A stretch of DNA of 64,000 nucleotides from Gemmatimonadota bacterium. GTDB lineage: Bacteria; Gemmatimonadota; Gemmatimonadetes; Gemmatimonadales; Gemmatimonadaceae. Position numbers and translations under genes: made by a program. The DNA lies in the NCBI GenBank assembly GCA_026387935.1, contig JAPLKU010000005.1, forward strand, positions 96,364-160,363, in the 5' to 3' direction. Under the pieces are notes generated by a model. It worked only from the letters and a program-made list of their open reading frames with translations, was not told where the DNA came from and made no database searches. Of this stretch, positions 1 through 7,389 are shown piece by piece (within the stretch, counting starts at the first letter, position 1; each line of letters opens with the position of its first letter).

Positions 1-97
1 CGCGGAGACTACAACTGACTGGGGGAACTGCAACGACACCGTAAATGGCGGACTGTCGTGGTAGTTCCCCCAAGTCTTTGTAGTTGCAGTCTCCGTG
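1..97. repeat. Imperfect long inverted repeat (window edge)
   Basis: The arms lie at about 1-37 and 55-97. The left arm reads GGAGACTACAAC...TGGGGGAACTGCAACGAC. The reverse complement of the right arm reads GGAGACTGCAACTACAAAGACT...GGGGGAACTACCACGAC, so they match apart from a few substitutions and a short insertion. The loop is about 17 bases. The left arm starts at base 1, so the element may extend outside the window. It lies just upstream of the dehydratase and could be a transcript hairpin or a REP/MITE-like element. No coding sequence is recognisable in it. Confidence 0.6.
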
Positions 98-160
98 AAT
101 CTCTGCCGTGCCGTTCTCCGCAGATCTCCGCGGTTCCGCCGTTAAGGCTAATTTCAGGCC

Positions 161-1120
161 ATGTTCTCACTGACTCTGAACGACTACGAAGCCGCTCGCG
201 CGCGCATCGCGAAGCACATCCACTGGACCCCGCTGCTCAGCTCGCAGACCCTGAGCGAGCGCACCGGATTCGAAGCCCGCCTCAAGGCCGAGTGCTTCCA
301 GAAGGTCGCGAGCTACAAGATTCGTGGACCGCTCAACAAGTTCGCGCAGATGAGCGAGGCCGACAAAAAACGCGGCGTCGTCTGTTCAAGCGCGGGAAAC
401 CATGCGCAGGGTGTCGCTCTCGCCGCGCGGATCCACGGCATGCGCGCGGTGATCTGCATGGCGACGAACGCTACTCCCGCCAAGATCGCGGCGACCAAGA
501 GCTACGGCGGCGAAGTCGTGCTGCACGGCACCATCTGGGATGAAGCAAACGAAAAGGCCAAGGAGCTCGTCGAAAAGGAAGGCCTCATCTATATCCATCC
601 CTTCGACGACGAGCAGCTCATCGCGGGGCAGGGGACGCTCGGTCTCGAAGTCGTGAAGGACTGGCCCGAACTCGATGCAATCGTCGTCCCCATCGGCGGC
701 GGCGGACTCATCGCCGGAGTCTCGATGGCCATCAAGAGCCACAACCCCAAGTGCAAAGTGATCGGCGTCGAGTCGAGCGACGGTCCCGCCATGCAGGCGA
801 GCGTGAAAGCGGGCTCGTTGCAGACCATCGAGTGCAACACGATCATCGACGGGCTGCGGGTACGCCGCGCGGGGGTGCTGAACTTCTCCGTCGTGCAGCG
901 CTACGTGGACGACATCGTCACGCTCTCGGACAAGGACATCTTCGAGGCGATGCTCTGGACCATGGAGCGATGCAAGCTCGTGGTCGAAGGCGCCGCGGCC
1001 GCGCCGGTCGGTGCGATGCTGCACGGTCTCATCAAGATGCCCAAGGGATCGAAGGTGGTCGCGGTGATTTCAGGCGGCAACGTGAACCTTGACCAGCTAC
1101 GCGGACTCAAGTGGAACTGA
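161..1120 (+). CDS. Threonine/serine dehydratase, PLP-dependent (short form)
   Basis: This is a fold-type II PLP enzyme predicted to deaminate L-threonine (or L-serine) to 2-oxobutyrate (or pyruvate) in the cytoplasm. The PLP lysine lies in SYKIRGPLNK (about residue 53). SSAGNHAQGVA follows near residue 85, and the phosphate-binding glycine loop GGGGLIAG is near residue 180. At 319 aa it has only the catalytic domain and lacks the C-terminal ACT-like regulatory domain of biosynthetic IlvA. It therefore resembles catabolic TdcB or serine racemase-type enzymes. The ATG at 161 gives the expected N-terminus. The small gene that follows overlaps its stop. Exact substrate is not resolvable from sequence. 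Confidence 0.9.
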   Translation: MFSLTLNDYEAARARIAKHIHWTPLLSSQTLSERTGFEARLKAECFQKVASYKIRGPLNKFAQMSEADKKRGVVCSSAGNHAQGVALAARIHGMRAVICMATNATPAKIAATKSYGGEVVLHGTIWDEANEKAKELVEKEGLIYIHPFDDEQLIAGQGTLGLEVVKDWPELDAIVVPIGGGGLIAGVSMAIKSHNPKCKVIGVESSDGPAMQASVKAGSLQTIECNTIIDGLRVRRAGVLNFSVVQRYVDDIVTLSDKDIFEAMLWTMERCKLVVEGAAAAPVGAMLHGLIKMPKGSKVVAVISGGNVNLDQLRGLKWN

Positions 1121-1404
1121 TCTTCGGGCCGACGGCGATCGTCATCGGCTATCCCTGGATTGCCGGCGTGGTCGCGGTGGCACTCGGCGTGCTCTACGCG
1201 CAAAAGCGAAATCGGGCGGCACAAAAGGCGGCAATAGCGTGGGGCGTGTACTGCGTTTACGAATACCTGATGAAGGCGCGGTTGCTCTGCTCGGGTGATT
1301 GCAATATCCGCATTGACATGCTGCTCATTTGGCCCGTGCTCCTGCTCGCGACCCTGCTTGCCTTCTGGACGGCGTTCAAGCGGCAAAAGGTGGCCGCTGA
1401 ATGA
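1111..1404 (+). CDS. Small membrane protein of unknown function
   Basis: 97 aa starting at GTG 1111 and overlapping the end of the dehydratase by 10 bases in another frame, so it is probably co-transcribed and translationally coupled. There is a hydrophobic segment near residues 8-30 and a second near 69-88, with a short soluble stretch between containing two cysteines (LCSGDC). The C-terminus is basic. I do not recognise a family. The overlap and membrane character support it as real, but it could be lineage-specific. Confidence 0.6.
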   Translation: MELIFGPTAIVIGYPWIAGVVAVALGVLYAQKRNRAAQKAAIAWGVYCVYEYLMKARLLCSGDCNIRIDMLLIWPVLLLATLLAFWTAFKRQKVAAE

Positions 1405-1423
1405 CATAGTGCAATGCCACCAT

Positions 1424-1502
1424 TATACTGGCTAAAATTGGATAAATTGGCTATAATATATAATATACTGTCTATTGACTAAATGCGGTAATCGCCAGTA
1501 TA
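1424..1502. promoter_or_regulatory. Candidate hipBA operator (three related half-sites)
   Basis: In an AT-rich island unlike the surrounding DNA, TATACTGGC at 1424-1432 is matched by its perfect inverse GCCAGTATA at 1494-1502. A third partial copy, TATACTG, lies at 1464-1470. AATTGG is also repeated directly between the outer sites. The 3' half-site overlaps the likely -10 box, a typical arrangement for autorepression by an XRE repressor such as HipB. Binding is inferred, not shown. Confidence 0.55.
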
Positions 1503-1504
1503 TT
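1475..1504 (+). promoter_or_regulatory. Sigma-70-like promoter of the hipBA operon
   Basis: TTGACT at 1475-1480 and TATATT at 1499-1504 are separated by 18 bases, a near-consensus housekeeping promoter. Initiation would be near 1511, about 30 bases before the hipB ATG. The -10 box overlaps the inverted half-site of the candidate operator. Confidence 0.6.
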
Positions 1505-1540
1505 TGCTACAGTGCCTCGATATCGGAGACCATAGCCAAT

Positions 1541-1852
1541 ATGCTGGATGCCGCGAACGACATCGAAATCATGCGCGAACTCGGCGCGAGAATTCGCGCC
1601 CTCCGCATCGCGCGCAACATCACCGCGCACGACATCGCAGCCCGCGCCGGCCTGAGTGCGACCACCGTCATCAACGCCGAGGCGGGGCGAAATCCGCGCC
1701 TCGAAACTGTCGTCAAGCTGCTCCGCGAACTGGGCCGGCTCGACGCGCTCGACGCGTTTATCCCAGCACCAACCATGGCGCCGCTCGACCTGCTGAAGCG
1801 TCGCGGACGTCCGCGGCAACGCGCATCAGGATCGCCGCGTGGCCAGGGGTGA
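1541..1852 (+). CDS. hipB: HipB-like XRE-family antitoxin/repressor
   Basis: A 103-aa protein with a helix-turn-helix of the XRE/Cro class: ARIRALRIARNITAHDIAAR, then AGLSATTVINAEAGR, then a helix reading VVKLLRELGRLDALDAF. A C-terminal tail rich in Arg and Pro follows. It should bind the operator upstream and neutralise the HipA kinase encoded next. I chose ATG 1541 (MLDAANDIEIM) because it follows the promoter and has GGAG about 12 bases upstream. An earlier in-frame start at 1475 would lie inside the -35 box. Only 6 bases separate it from hipA. Confidence 0.85.
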   Translation: MLDAANDIEIMRELGARIRALRIARNITAHDIAARAGLSATTVINAEAGRNPRLETVVKLLRELGRLDALDAFIPAPTMAPLDLLKRRGRPRQRASGSPRGQG

Positions 1853-1858
1853 CAGATC

Positions 1859-3142
1859 ATGGGTGAACCGGTCGTCGCCGAGGTCTGGATGTGGGACCGG
1901 TTCGTTGGCGCCGTCGCCGAAGACGAGTCGGGCAGAGTCGCCTTTCAATTCGACCCGGTGTTCGTGCGCGATGGATGGGAGATCTCCCCGGTACATCTTG
2001 CCCGAGCGGCCATTGGCGAGGCTCCGGTGGTGTTTGCAGAGCTCGCGCGCATCGAAGCGTTCGCCGGTCTCCCGGGCGTCCTGGCCGATTCGCTTCCGGA
2101 CCGGTTCGGCAACGCGATCATCAGGAAGTACTTCACCGACCGAGGCACGCCGGACGCCGCGTTGAGTCCGGTGCAGCGTCTGCTCTACGTCGGCTCACGC
2201 GCGCTCGGCGCGCTGGAGTTTCGGCCGGCACTGAGACGCCGCGTGGGCAAGGCCGAGCAGCTGCCATTGCAGTTGTCTGACCTCGTCATGCAGGCTCGCG
2301 CGGTGATCGGAGGCGACGTTGGCATTGCGTTGCCGGAAATCATGCGCGTCGGCGCATCGGCGGGGGGCGCGCGCGCCAAGGCCGTCGTGCTCTGGAATCG
2401 CGATGCGGAGACGCTCAAGTCTGATTTTGCGGCGCCCGGCTCCGGCGACGAGCGGTGGATCATCAAGTTCGACGGCACTGGTGAGGGAAGCGGCAAACCA
2501 GACGCCCCGAAGCCGTACAATCGAATTGAGGCAGCGTACATGGCCATGGCGCGTGAAGCCGGGCTCGAAGTCGCCGAAACCACTCTCTTGGAGGAGGCCG
2601 GCTACGCGCACCTGATGAGCCGGCGCTTCGACCGCATCGAGGGCCGGCGCATTCACCTGCACAGCCTCGGTGGATTGCAGCACGCCGACTACAACGCACC
2701 TGGCGCCTATTCATATGAAGGACTCATTCGCACGGTGCTCCGGCTGAAGCTCGACCATCGCACGGTCACCGAAGCATTTCGGCGCGTCGCGTTCAACGTG
2801 GCGATGGTGAACCAGGACGACCATGTGAAGAACATCAGCTTCCTGATGGATCGCGAATCGGGCTGGCGTCTTGCCCCCGCCTATGACCTCACGTTCAGCA
2901 AGGGCGCCGGCTACACGCGGCACCACCAGCTGTCTGTCGCCGGCCACGTGAGTGCCGTGACACGGGAGGACCTCATCGCGCTCGGCCGGTTCGCGGGGCT
3001 TCGAAAAGGGGGCGCGGACGAACTCGATCGCGTGCTGGAAGCACGATCGCGGTGGATGGAGTTCGCGGCCCGCACACAGGTACCGCCCGACGACGCCATG
3101 CGAGTGGGCGCTCAGTTCCCGATTCTAAAAGGTGGAAAATGA
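1859..3142 (+). CDS. hipA: HipA-family serine/threonine kinase toxin
   Basis: 427 aa, the usual HipA length. The N-terminal HipA_N region (about 1-110) is followed by a glycine-rich loop GASAGGARAK near residue 165, corresponding to the phosphorylatable loop of E. coli HipA. IIKFDGTGEG follows near 200. The catalytic loop NQDDHVKN lies near 317 and the metal-binding AYDLT near 341. Both key Asp residues are present, so the kinase looks intact. E. coli HipA phosphorylates glutamyl-tRNA synthetase; the target here is unknown. Its stop overlaps the start of the next gene (ATGA), which places a cupin in the same operon. Confidence 0.9.
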   Translation: MGEPVVAEVWMWDRFVGAVAEDESGRVAFQFDPVFVRDGWEISPVHLARAAIGEAPVVFAELARIEAFAGLPGVLADSLPDRFGNAIIRKYFTDRGTPDAALSPVQRLLYVGSRALGALEFRPALRRRVGKAEQLPLQLSDLVMQARAVIGGDVGIALPEIMRVGASAGGARAKAVVLWNRDAETLKSDFAAPGSGDERWIIKFDGTGEGSGKPDAPKPYNRIEAAYMAMAREAGLEVAETTLLEEAGYAHLMSRRFDRIEGRRIHLHSLGGLQHADYNAPGAYSYEGLIRTVLRLKLDHRTVTEAFRRVAFNVAMVNQDDHVKNISFLMDRESGWRLAPAYDLTFSKGAGYTRHHQLSVAGHVSAVTREDLIALGRFAGLRKGGADELDRVLEARSRWMEFAARTQVPPDDAMRVGAQFPILKGGK

Positions 3143-3585
3143 GTGAACAAGACCGTATCGACCTGCTTGCCGGAATCGAAGACCACGACGGCATCACCAC
3201 GCTGCGCGCCGGCGATATCACGCGCGGCTGGAACGGGATTCGGTATCGCACCGGCCTCTCCGCCAAGAATACAAACGCGAAGAAGCTCTCGATGAATGTG
3301 GCCACCGTGCCGCCGGGCGCCGTGGCCTATGCGCACATCCATGTGGACTTCGAAGTGATGCTCTACATCCTCGCGGGTCGCGTACGGCACGAGTTCGGTC
3401 CGAACCTTGAGCATTCGCTCGACAACGCGGCCGGCGATTTCATCTTCATCGAACCCGGCGTGCCACATGAAGTGATCAATCTGAGCGACTCCGAGCCGGT
3501 GGTCGCGGTCGTCGCCCGCTCGGACTCCACGGAGTGGGAGCACATCGTGGATGTGCCGAGCCGGCGACGACCGGCGAAGCCGTAG
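3139..3585 (+). CDS. Cupin-domain protein coupled to hipBA
   Basis: 148 aa, single cupin barrel. Likely metal ligands are in AHIHVDFEVML (His about 66 and 68, Glu about 72) and in PGVPHEVIN (His about 110), the classic two-motif cupin pattern. ATG 3139 overlaps the hipA stop by four bases (ATGA), so translation is coupled. No substrate can be deduced. Small cupins of this type act as isomerases, dioxygenases or sensors. The position as third gene of a hipBA operon is the notable feature. Confidence 0.8.
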   Translation: MSEQDRIDLLAGIEDHDGITTLRAGDITRGWNGIRYRTGLSAKNTNAKKLSMNVATVPPGAVAYAHIHVDFEVMLYILAGRVRHEFGPNLEHSLDNAAGDFIFIEPGVPHEVINLSDSEPVVAVVARSDSTEWEHIVDVPSRRRPAKP

Positions 3586-3665
3586 GCTGGTTCGGCATGC
3601 GCGCGGCCAAATGCCGACGCCGAGTGTTCTTGACTCTGAGTCGAACTGGCGCGCAACTTGGATGC

Positions 3666-4757
3666 ATGCAATGGCGTCGCCTGTTGACCGTAGGTTTCCT
3701 CGCGTGCATCGCGCTCGCGACCCGGGCCGGTGCGCAGACCGCCGGCTGGAACGCCAAGTCGGCCGCAGGCTATCTCGACGGTCGCATGGCCTGGTGGCTG
3801 ACCTGGCAGGGATCACAGCGCGACCACGAAACGTCATGCGTGTCCTGCCACACCGCATTGCCCTACGCGCTTGCGCGCCCGGCGCTGCGCACGATGCTGG
3901 TGGAACGCGAGGCGTCCGCAGCGGAATCGCGTATGCTCGCGAATGTGGTCAAGCGCGTTCGGTTGTGGCATGAAGTCGAGCCCTTTTATCCCGATCAGAC
4001 GCGCGGCCTTCCCAAAACCAGTGAGTCGCGTGGCACGGAATCGGTGCTCAACGCGCTGATCGTTGCGACGCATGATGCTGAAGCCGGAGCGCTGAGCGAC
4101 GACGGACGACGGGCATTCGCCAACCTGTGGGCCCTGCAGTTCCGCGCCGGCGATCAGAAGGGCGCGTGGGCCTGGCTCAACTTCCATCTCGAGCCGTGGG
4201 AGGCGAATGGTTCGCCGTATTTCGGCGCCTCCCTCGCTGCAATTGCCGTTGCACGCGCACCGGGCGGTTATGCGGCGGCACCGGAGATTCAGCCGCAGCT
4301 CACAATGCTTCGCGACTACCTCCAGCGCGGCGCCGATACCGTGCACCTGCTCAACCGGGCAATGGGATTGTGGGCGTCGTCGCTTGCCCCGTTCCTCAAG
4401 CCCGACCAGCGACAGGCGATCATCGATGCATCGTTCGCGGCGCAGCACGCCGACGGTGGCTGGAGTGTGGCGTCACTCGGGCCGTTCAAGCGCATCGACA
4501 GCACCGCCGTGGAGAGCCGGAGCGACGGATATGCGACGGGACTGATGCTCGTTGCGTTGCAGTCGGCTGGCGTAGCCAAGAGCGAGACGCACGTGCGTTC
4601 CGGTATCGCCTGGCTCACGCAGCATCAGGACGCCGCGACCGGGATGTGGAGTACATCGTCGGTGAATAAACAGCGCGATCCCGCCACCGACATCGGCAAG
4701 TTCTTCACTGACGCGGCAACCGGTTACGCCGTACTCGCGCTGACGCACGGTAGGTAG
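3666..4757 (+). CDS. Exported prenyltransferase/squalene-cyclase-like repeat protein with CXXCH
   Basis: 363 aa. A signal peptide (about 1-23, ending AGAQ) is followed by a helical alpha/alpha-toroid-like region. Repeats resembling squalene-cyclase QW elements occur near QHADGGWSVASLG (about 260) and QHQDAATGMWS (about 320). CVSCH at about 58-62 is a c-type haem attachment motif, which cyclases do not have. The protein is far too short for a hopene cyclase and lacks a DXDD acid motif. I therefore call it a periplasmic toroid protein, possibly haem-binding, of unknown function. ATG 3666 was chosen because it gives a clean signal sequence. Confidence 0.65.
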   Translation: MQWRRLLTVGFLACIALATRAGAQTAGWNAKSAAGYLDGRMAWWLTWQGSQRDHETSCVSCHTALPYALARPALRTMLVEREASAAESRMLANVVKRVRLWHEVEPFYPDQTRGLPKTSESRGTESVLNALIVATHDAEAGALSDDGRRAFANLWALQFRAGDQKGAWAWLNFHLEPWEANGSPYFGASLAAIAVARAPGGYAAAPEIQPQLTMLRDYLQRGADTVHLLNRAMGLWASSLAPFLKPDQRQAIIDASFAAQHADGGWSVASLGPFKRIDSTAVESRSDGYATGLMLVALQSAGVAKSETHVRSGIAWLTQHQDAATGMWSTSSVNKQRDPATDIGKFFTDAATGYAVLALTHGR

Positions 4758-4830
4758 CAACGCGGGCGTGGTCGTTCACCGCGCCGTGTCGTATTGTATG
4801 TCTGTCCAAGTCCCCCCAAAAGGAACCGTA

Positions 4831-7350
4831 ATGGCATCCGTCATTCGCCGAATCGCGCTGCTTGCGCTCTGCGCTTGCGCACTCATCGCCGGTCACACCT
4901 CGCCTGCCGCCGCGCAGACCCGCCCCATACCGACCATCGCCGAGCGAACCGCCGGCATGAGGGCGATGCCCGGCTACTTCACTCTGTACTGGGACGACGC
5001 CACCGGGAAACTCTTCTGGGAAATCGACAAGCTCGACGTCGAGTTCCTCTATCAGGTCTCGATGGCCAGCGGACTTGGCAGTAACCCCATCGGCCTCGAC
5101 CGCGGCCAACTCGGCGGCACCGCCGTCCTCGTCGCCAAACGCACCGGACCTCGCGTGCTGCTGATGGAACCGAACTATCGGTTCCAGGCCCGCGGGGTGA
5201 GCAACGTCAAAGAGAAGGAAGCCGTACGCGATGCCTTCGCGCCGTCGGTGCACTGGGGCTTTGACGTCGTCGCCCAGACCGGCAAGAGCGTCCTCGTCGA
5301 CGCGACCGGATTCTTCATGCGTGACGCGCGCGGCGTCGTGGAACAGGTCGCGGGCCGTCAGCAGGGACGTTACCAGGTGGACCTGTCACGCAGTTCGCTG
5401 TATCCCGAGCACATCAAGTCGTTCCCGGAGAACAACGAGATCGAGGCGATGCTCACCTTTACGAGCGCGCAGCCCGGTCCACTCGTGAACGGCGTCGCCG
5501 CTTCAGGCGAGACCTTCACGTTGCGGGAACACCACTCGCTCGTGAAGCTCCCCGATGCGGGCTACACGCCGCGATTTGCGGATCCACGCATTGGCGTGAG
5601 CGGCCCGAACGTGATGGATTTCGGACAGCCGATCGACCGCGACATCTACGTGCGTTTCGTCGCGCGCCATCGTCTCAAGAAAAAGGACCCGGCGGCCGCG
5701 CGCTCCGAGCCCGTCAAGCCGATCATCTATTACATCGACCCCGGCACGCCGGAGCCGGTGCGCTCGGCGCTCGCGCTCGGCGTCAGCTGGTGGAATCAGG
5801 CGTTTGAGGCCGCCGGCTACATCAATGCGTTTCGCGTCGCGATTCTGCCCGACAGTGTGGACCCCGAGGACATCCGCTACAACATGGTTCACTGGACGCA
5901 CAACCGGACCCGTGGCTACTCATACGGCGCCAGTGTCGTTGATCCGCGCACCGGCGAGATCATTCGCGGCAACGTGAACCTCGGCAGTCTCCGTCTCCAG
6001 CAGGACTACTTGCTGGGCGAAGCGATGGTGCCACCGTTCGGCGGCGGCAACGGCGGTGGCAATGGGTTCGACGGACTCGGCGACGCGCCAAACTTCGAAT
6101 ACCTCGCCGCGGTGGCTGACAACGGTGACGCACTCAAGATGGCGCTCGACCGCGTGCGCCAACTGGGCGCGCATGAAGTCGGCCACACGCTCGGCTTCCC
6201 GCACAACTACATCGGTAGCGCGCTCGGGCGCAACACGGTGATGGACTATCCGGCGCCGCTCGTGAAGATCACGCCGCAAGGCACGCTCGATCTCTCGGAT
6301 GCGTATCCGCAGATAATTGGCGACTACGACAAGCTGGCGATCACCTGGCTCTACCAGGACTTTCCGGCCGGGACCGATGAAAAGGCTGCGCTGAACAAGA
6401 TTGTCGAGGACGGCTACAAGCGCGGGCTCCGGTATGTGGGCTACACGAACAACAACTTCATCGGCGCGCCGGCGCAGTATGCGTCCGTGTGGGACAACGG
6501 CGCGAACCTCGTCGACCAGCTCAAGGTTGAGATCCAGGTGCGCAAGATTGGCCTCGACAAGTTCGGGCCGCAGGTCATTCGCAACGGCGAGCCGATGTCG
6601 AAGCTCGAATACGTCCTGCTGCCGCTCTACATGCACCACCGGTTTCAGTTGCGCTCTGCCGCCCAGAGTCTTGGTGGCGCGGACTACACCAATGCGCTCC
6701 GGGGCGATGGCCAGAAGCCGATCACGATCGTACCCGCCGCCGAGCAACGCCGTACGCTCGACGTGCTCCTCTCGACGCTCACTGTGGATTTCACGGCGCT
6801 CCCGAAGCGCATTCTGGACCTGATTCCGCCACCCGCCGACCGGCATGACGAAGGCGAAGGCTTCGACCATCGCACCGATGTGACGTTCGACCCGCTTGCC
6901 GCCGCCGAGGCTTCCGCCGCGTTCACCGTCGGCGAGATCCTGCATCCCGCGCGGATGGCGCGCCTCGTTACGTACGGCAGCATGGGGGACTACCCGACGC
7001 TTGAAGAGGTGACGGACAAGGTCATCGCCGCGACATGGAACGCGGCCGTGCCGAGCGACAAGTATCACGCCGAAGTGCAACGCGTGATCCAGCGGGCCGT
7101 GGCGGACCAGATGATGCTCATGGCCATGCGCGCCGACAACTCGCCCGCCGTTCGCGCGATTCTTTCGGACCGGTTGGGCAAGCTCGCGAAGCGGCTCGAA
7201 GGGCAGGCGGCGACGAACAATGCGCACCGCACCACAGTGGCATCCGACATTCGCCGTTGGGAGCACCGCACCGTGGCAACGATTCCAGGGCCGGCGCTGC
7301 GGTTGCCGGCCGGCGATCCGATCGGCGCGGGGGCGGGCAGGCAGCCGTGA
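4831..7350 (+). CDS. Exported zinc-dependent metalloprotease (DUF5117/DUF4953 type)
   Basis: 839 aa with a signal peptide (about 1-30, ending SPAAAQ). The N-terminal part has the YFTLYWDDATGKLFWEI start typical of DUF5117. The catalytic motif HEVGHTLGFPH lies near residues 448-458, a metzincin-like HExxHxxGxxH site. A conserved region with AEASAAFTVGEILHPARMARL follows near 690. This family is common in Gemmatimonadota, Acidobacteriota and Bacteroidota and is expected to act in the periplasm or outside. ATG 4831 follows an AAAAGGA ribosome-binding site. Confidence 0.9.
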   Translation: MASVIRRIALLALCACALIAGHTSPAAAQTRPIPTIAERTAGMRAMPGYFTLYWDDATGKLFWEIDKLDVEFLYQVSMASGLGSNPIGLDRGQLGGTAVLVAKRTGPRVLLMEPNYRFQARGVSNVKEKEAVRDAFAPSVHWGFDVVAQTGKSVLVDATGFFMRDARGVVEQVAGRQQGRYQVDLSRSSLYPEHIKSFPENNEIEAMLTFTSAQPGPLVNGVAASGETFTLREHHSLVKLPDAGYTPRFADPRIGVSGPNVMDFGQPIDRDIYVRFVARHRLKKKDPAAARSEPVKPIIYYIDPGTPEPVRSALALGVSWWNQAFEAAGYINAFRVAILPDSVDPEDIRYNMVHWTHNRTRGYSYGASVVDPRTGEIIRGNVNLGSLRLQQDYLLGEAMVPPFGGGNGGGNGFDGLGDAPNFEYLAAVADNGDALKMALDRVRQLGAHEVGHTLGFPHNYIGSALGRNTVMDYPAPLVKITPQGTLDLSDAYPQIIGDYDKLAITWLYQDFPAGTDEKAALNKIVEDGYKRGLRYVGYTNNNFIGAPAQYASVWDNGANLVDQLKVEIQVRKIGLDKFGPQVIRNGEPMSKLEYVLLPLYMHHRFQLRSAAQSLGGADYTNALRGDGQKPITIVPAAEQRRTLDVLLSTLTVDFTALPKRILDLIPPPADRHDEGEGFDHRTDVTFDPLAAAEASAAFTVGEILHPARMARLVTYGSMGDYPTLEEVTDKVIAATWNAAVPSDKYHAEVQRVIQRAVADQMMLMAMRADNSPAVRAILSDRLGKLAKRLEGQAATNNAHRTTVASDIRRWEHRTVATIPGPALRLPAGDPIGAGAGRQP

Positions 7351-7389
7351 GTGCATAGTCGGTACGTCACTCCAGTCACGGTAGCATAG

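Noticed and set aside
1389..1421. GGTGGC/GCCACC inverted pair as terminator of the small membrane gene
   Set aside because: The stem is 6 bp with a 21-base loop and no T-run, and it overlaps the coding end.
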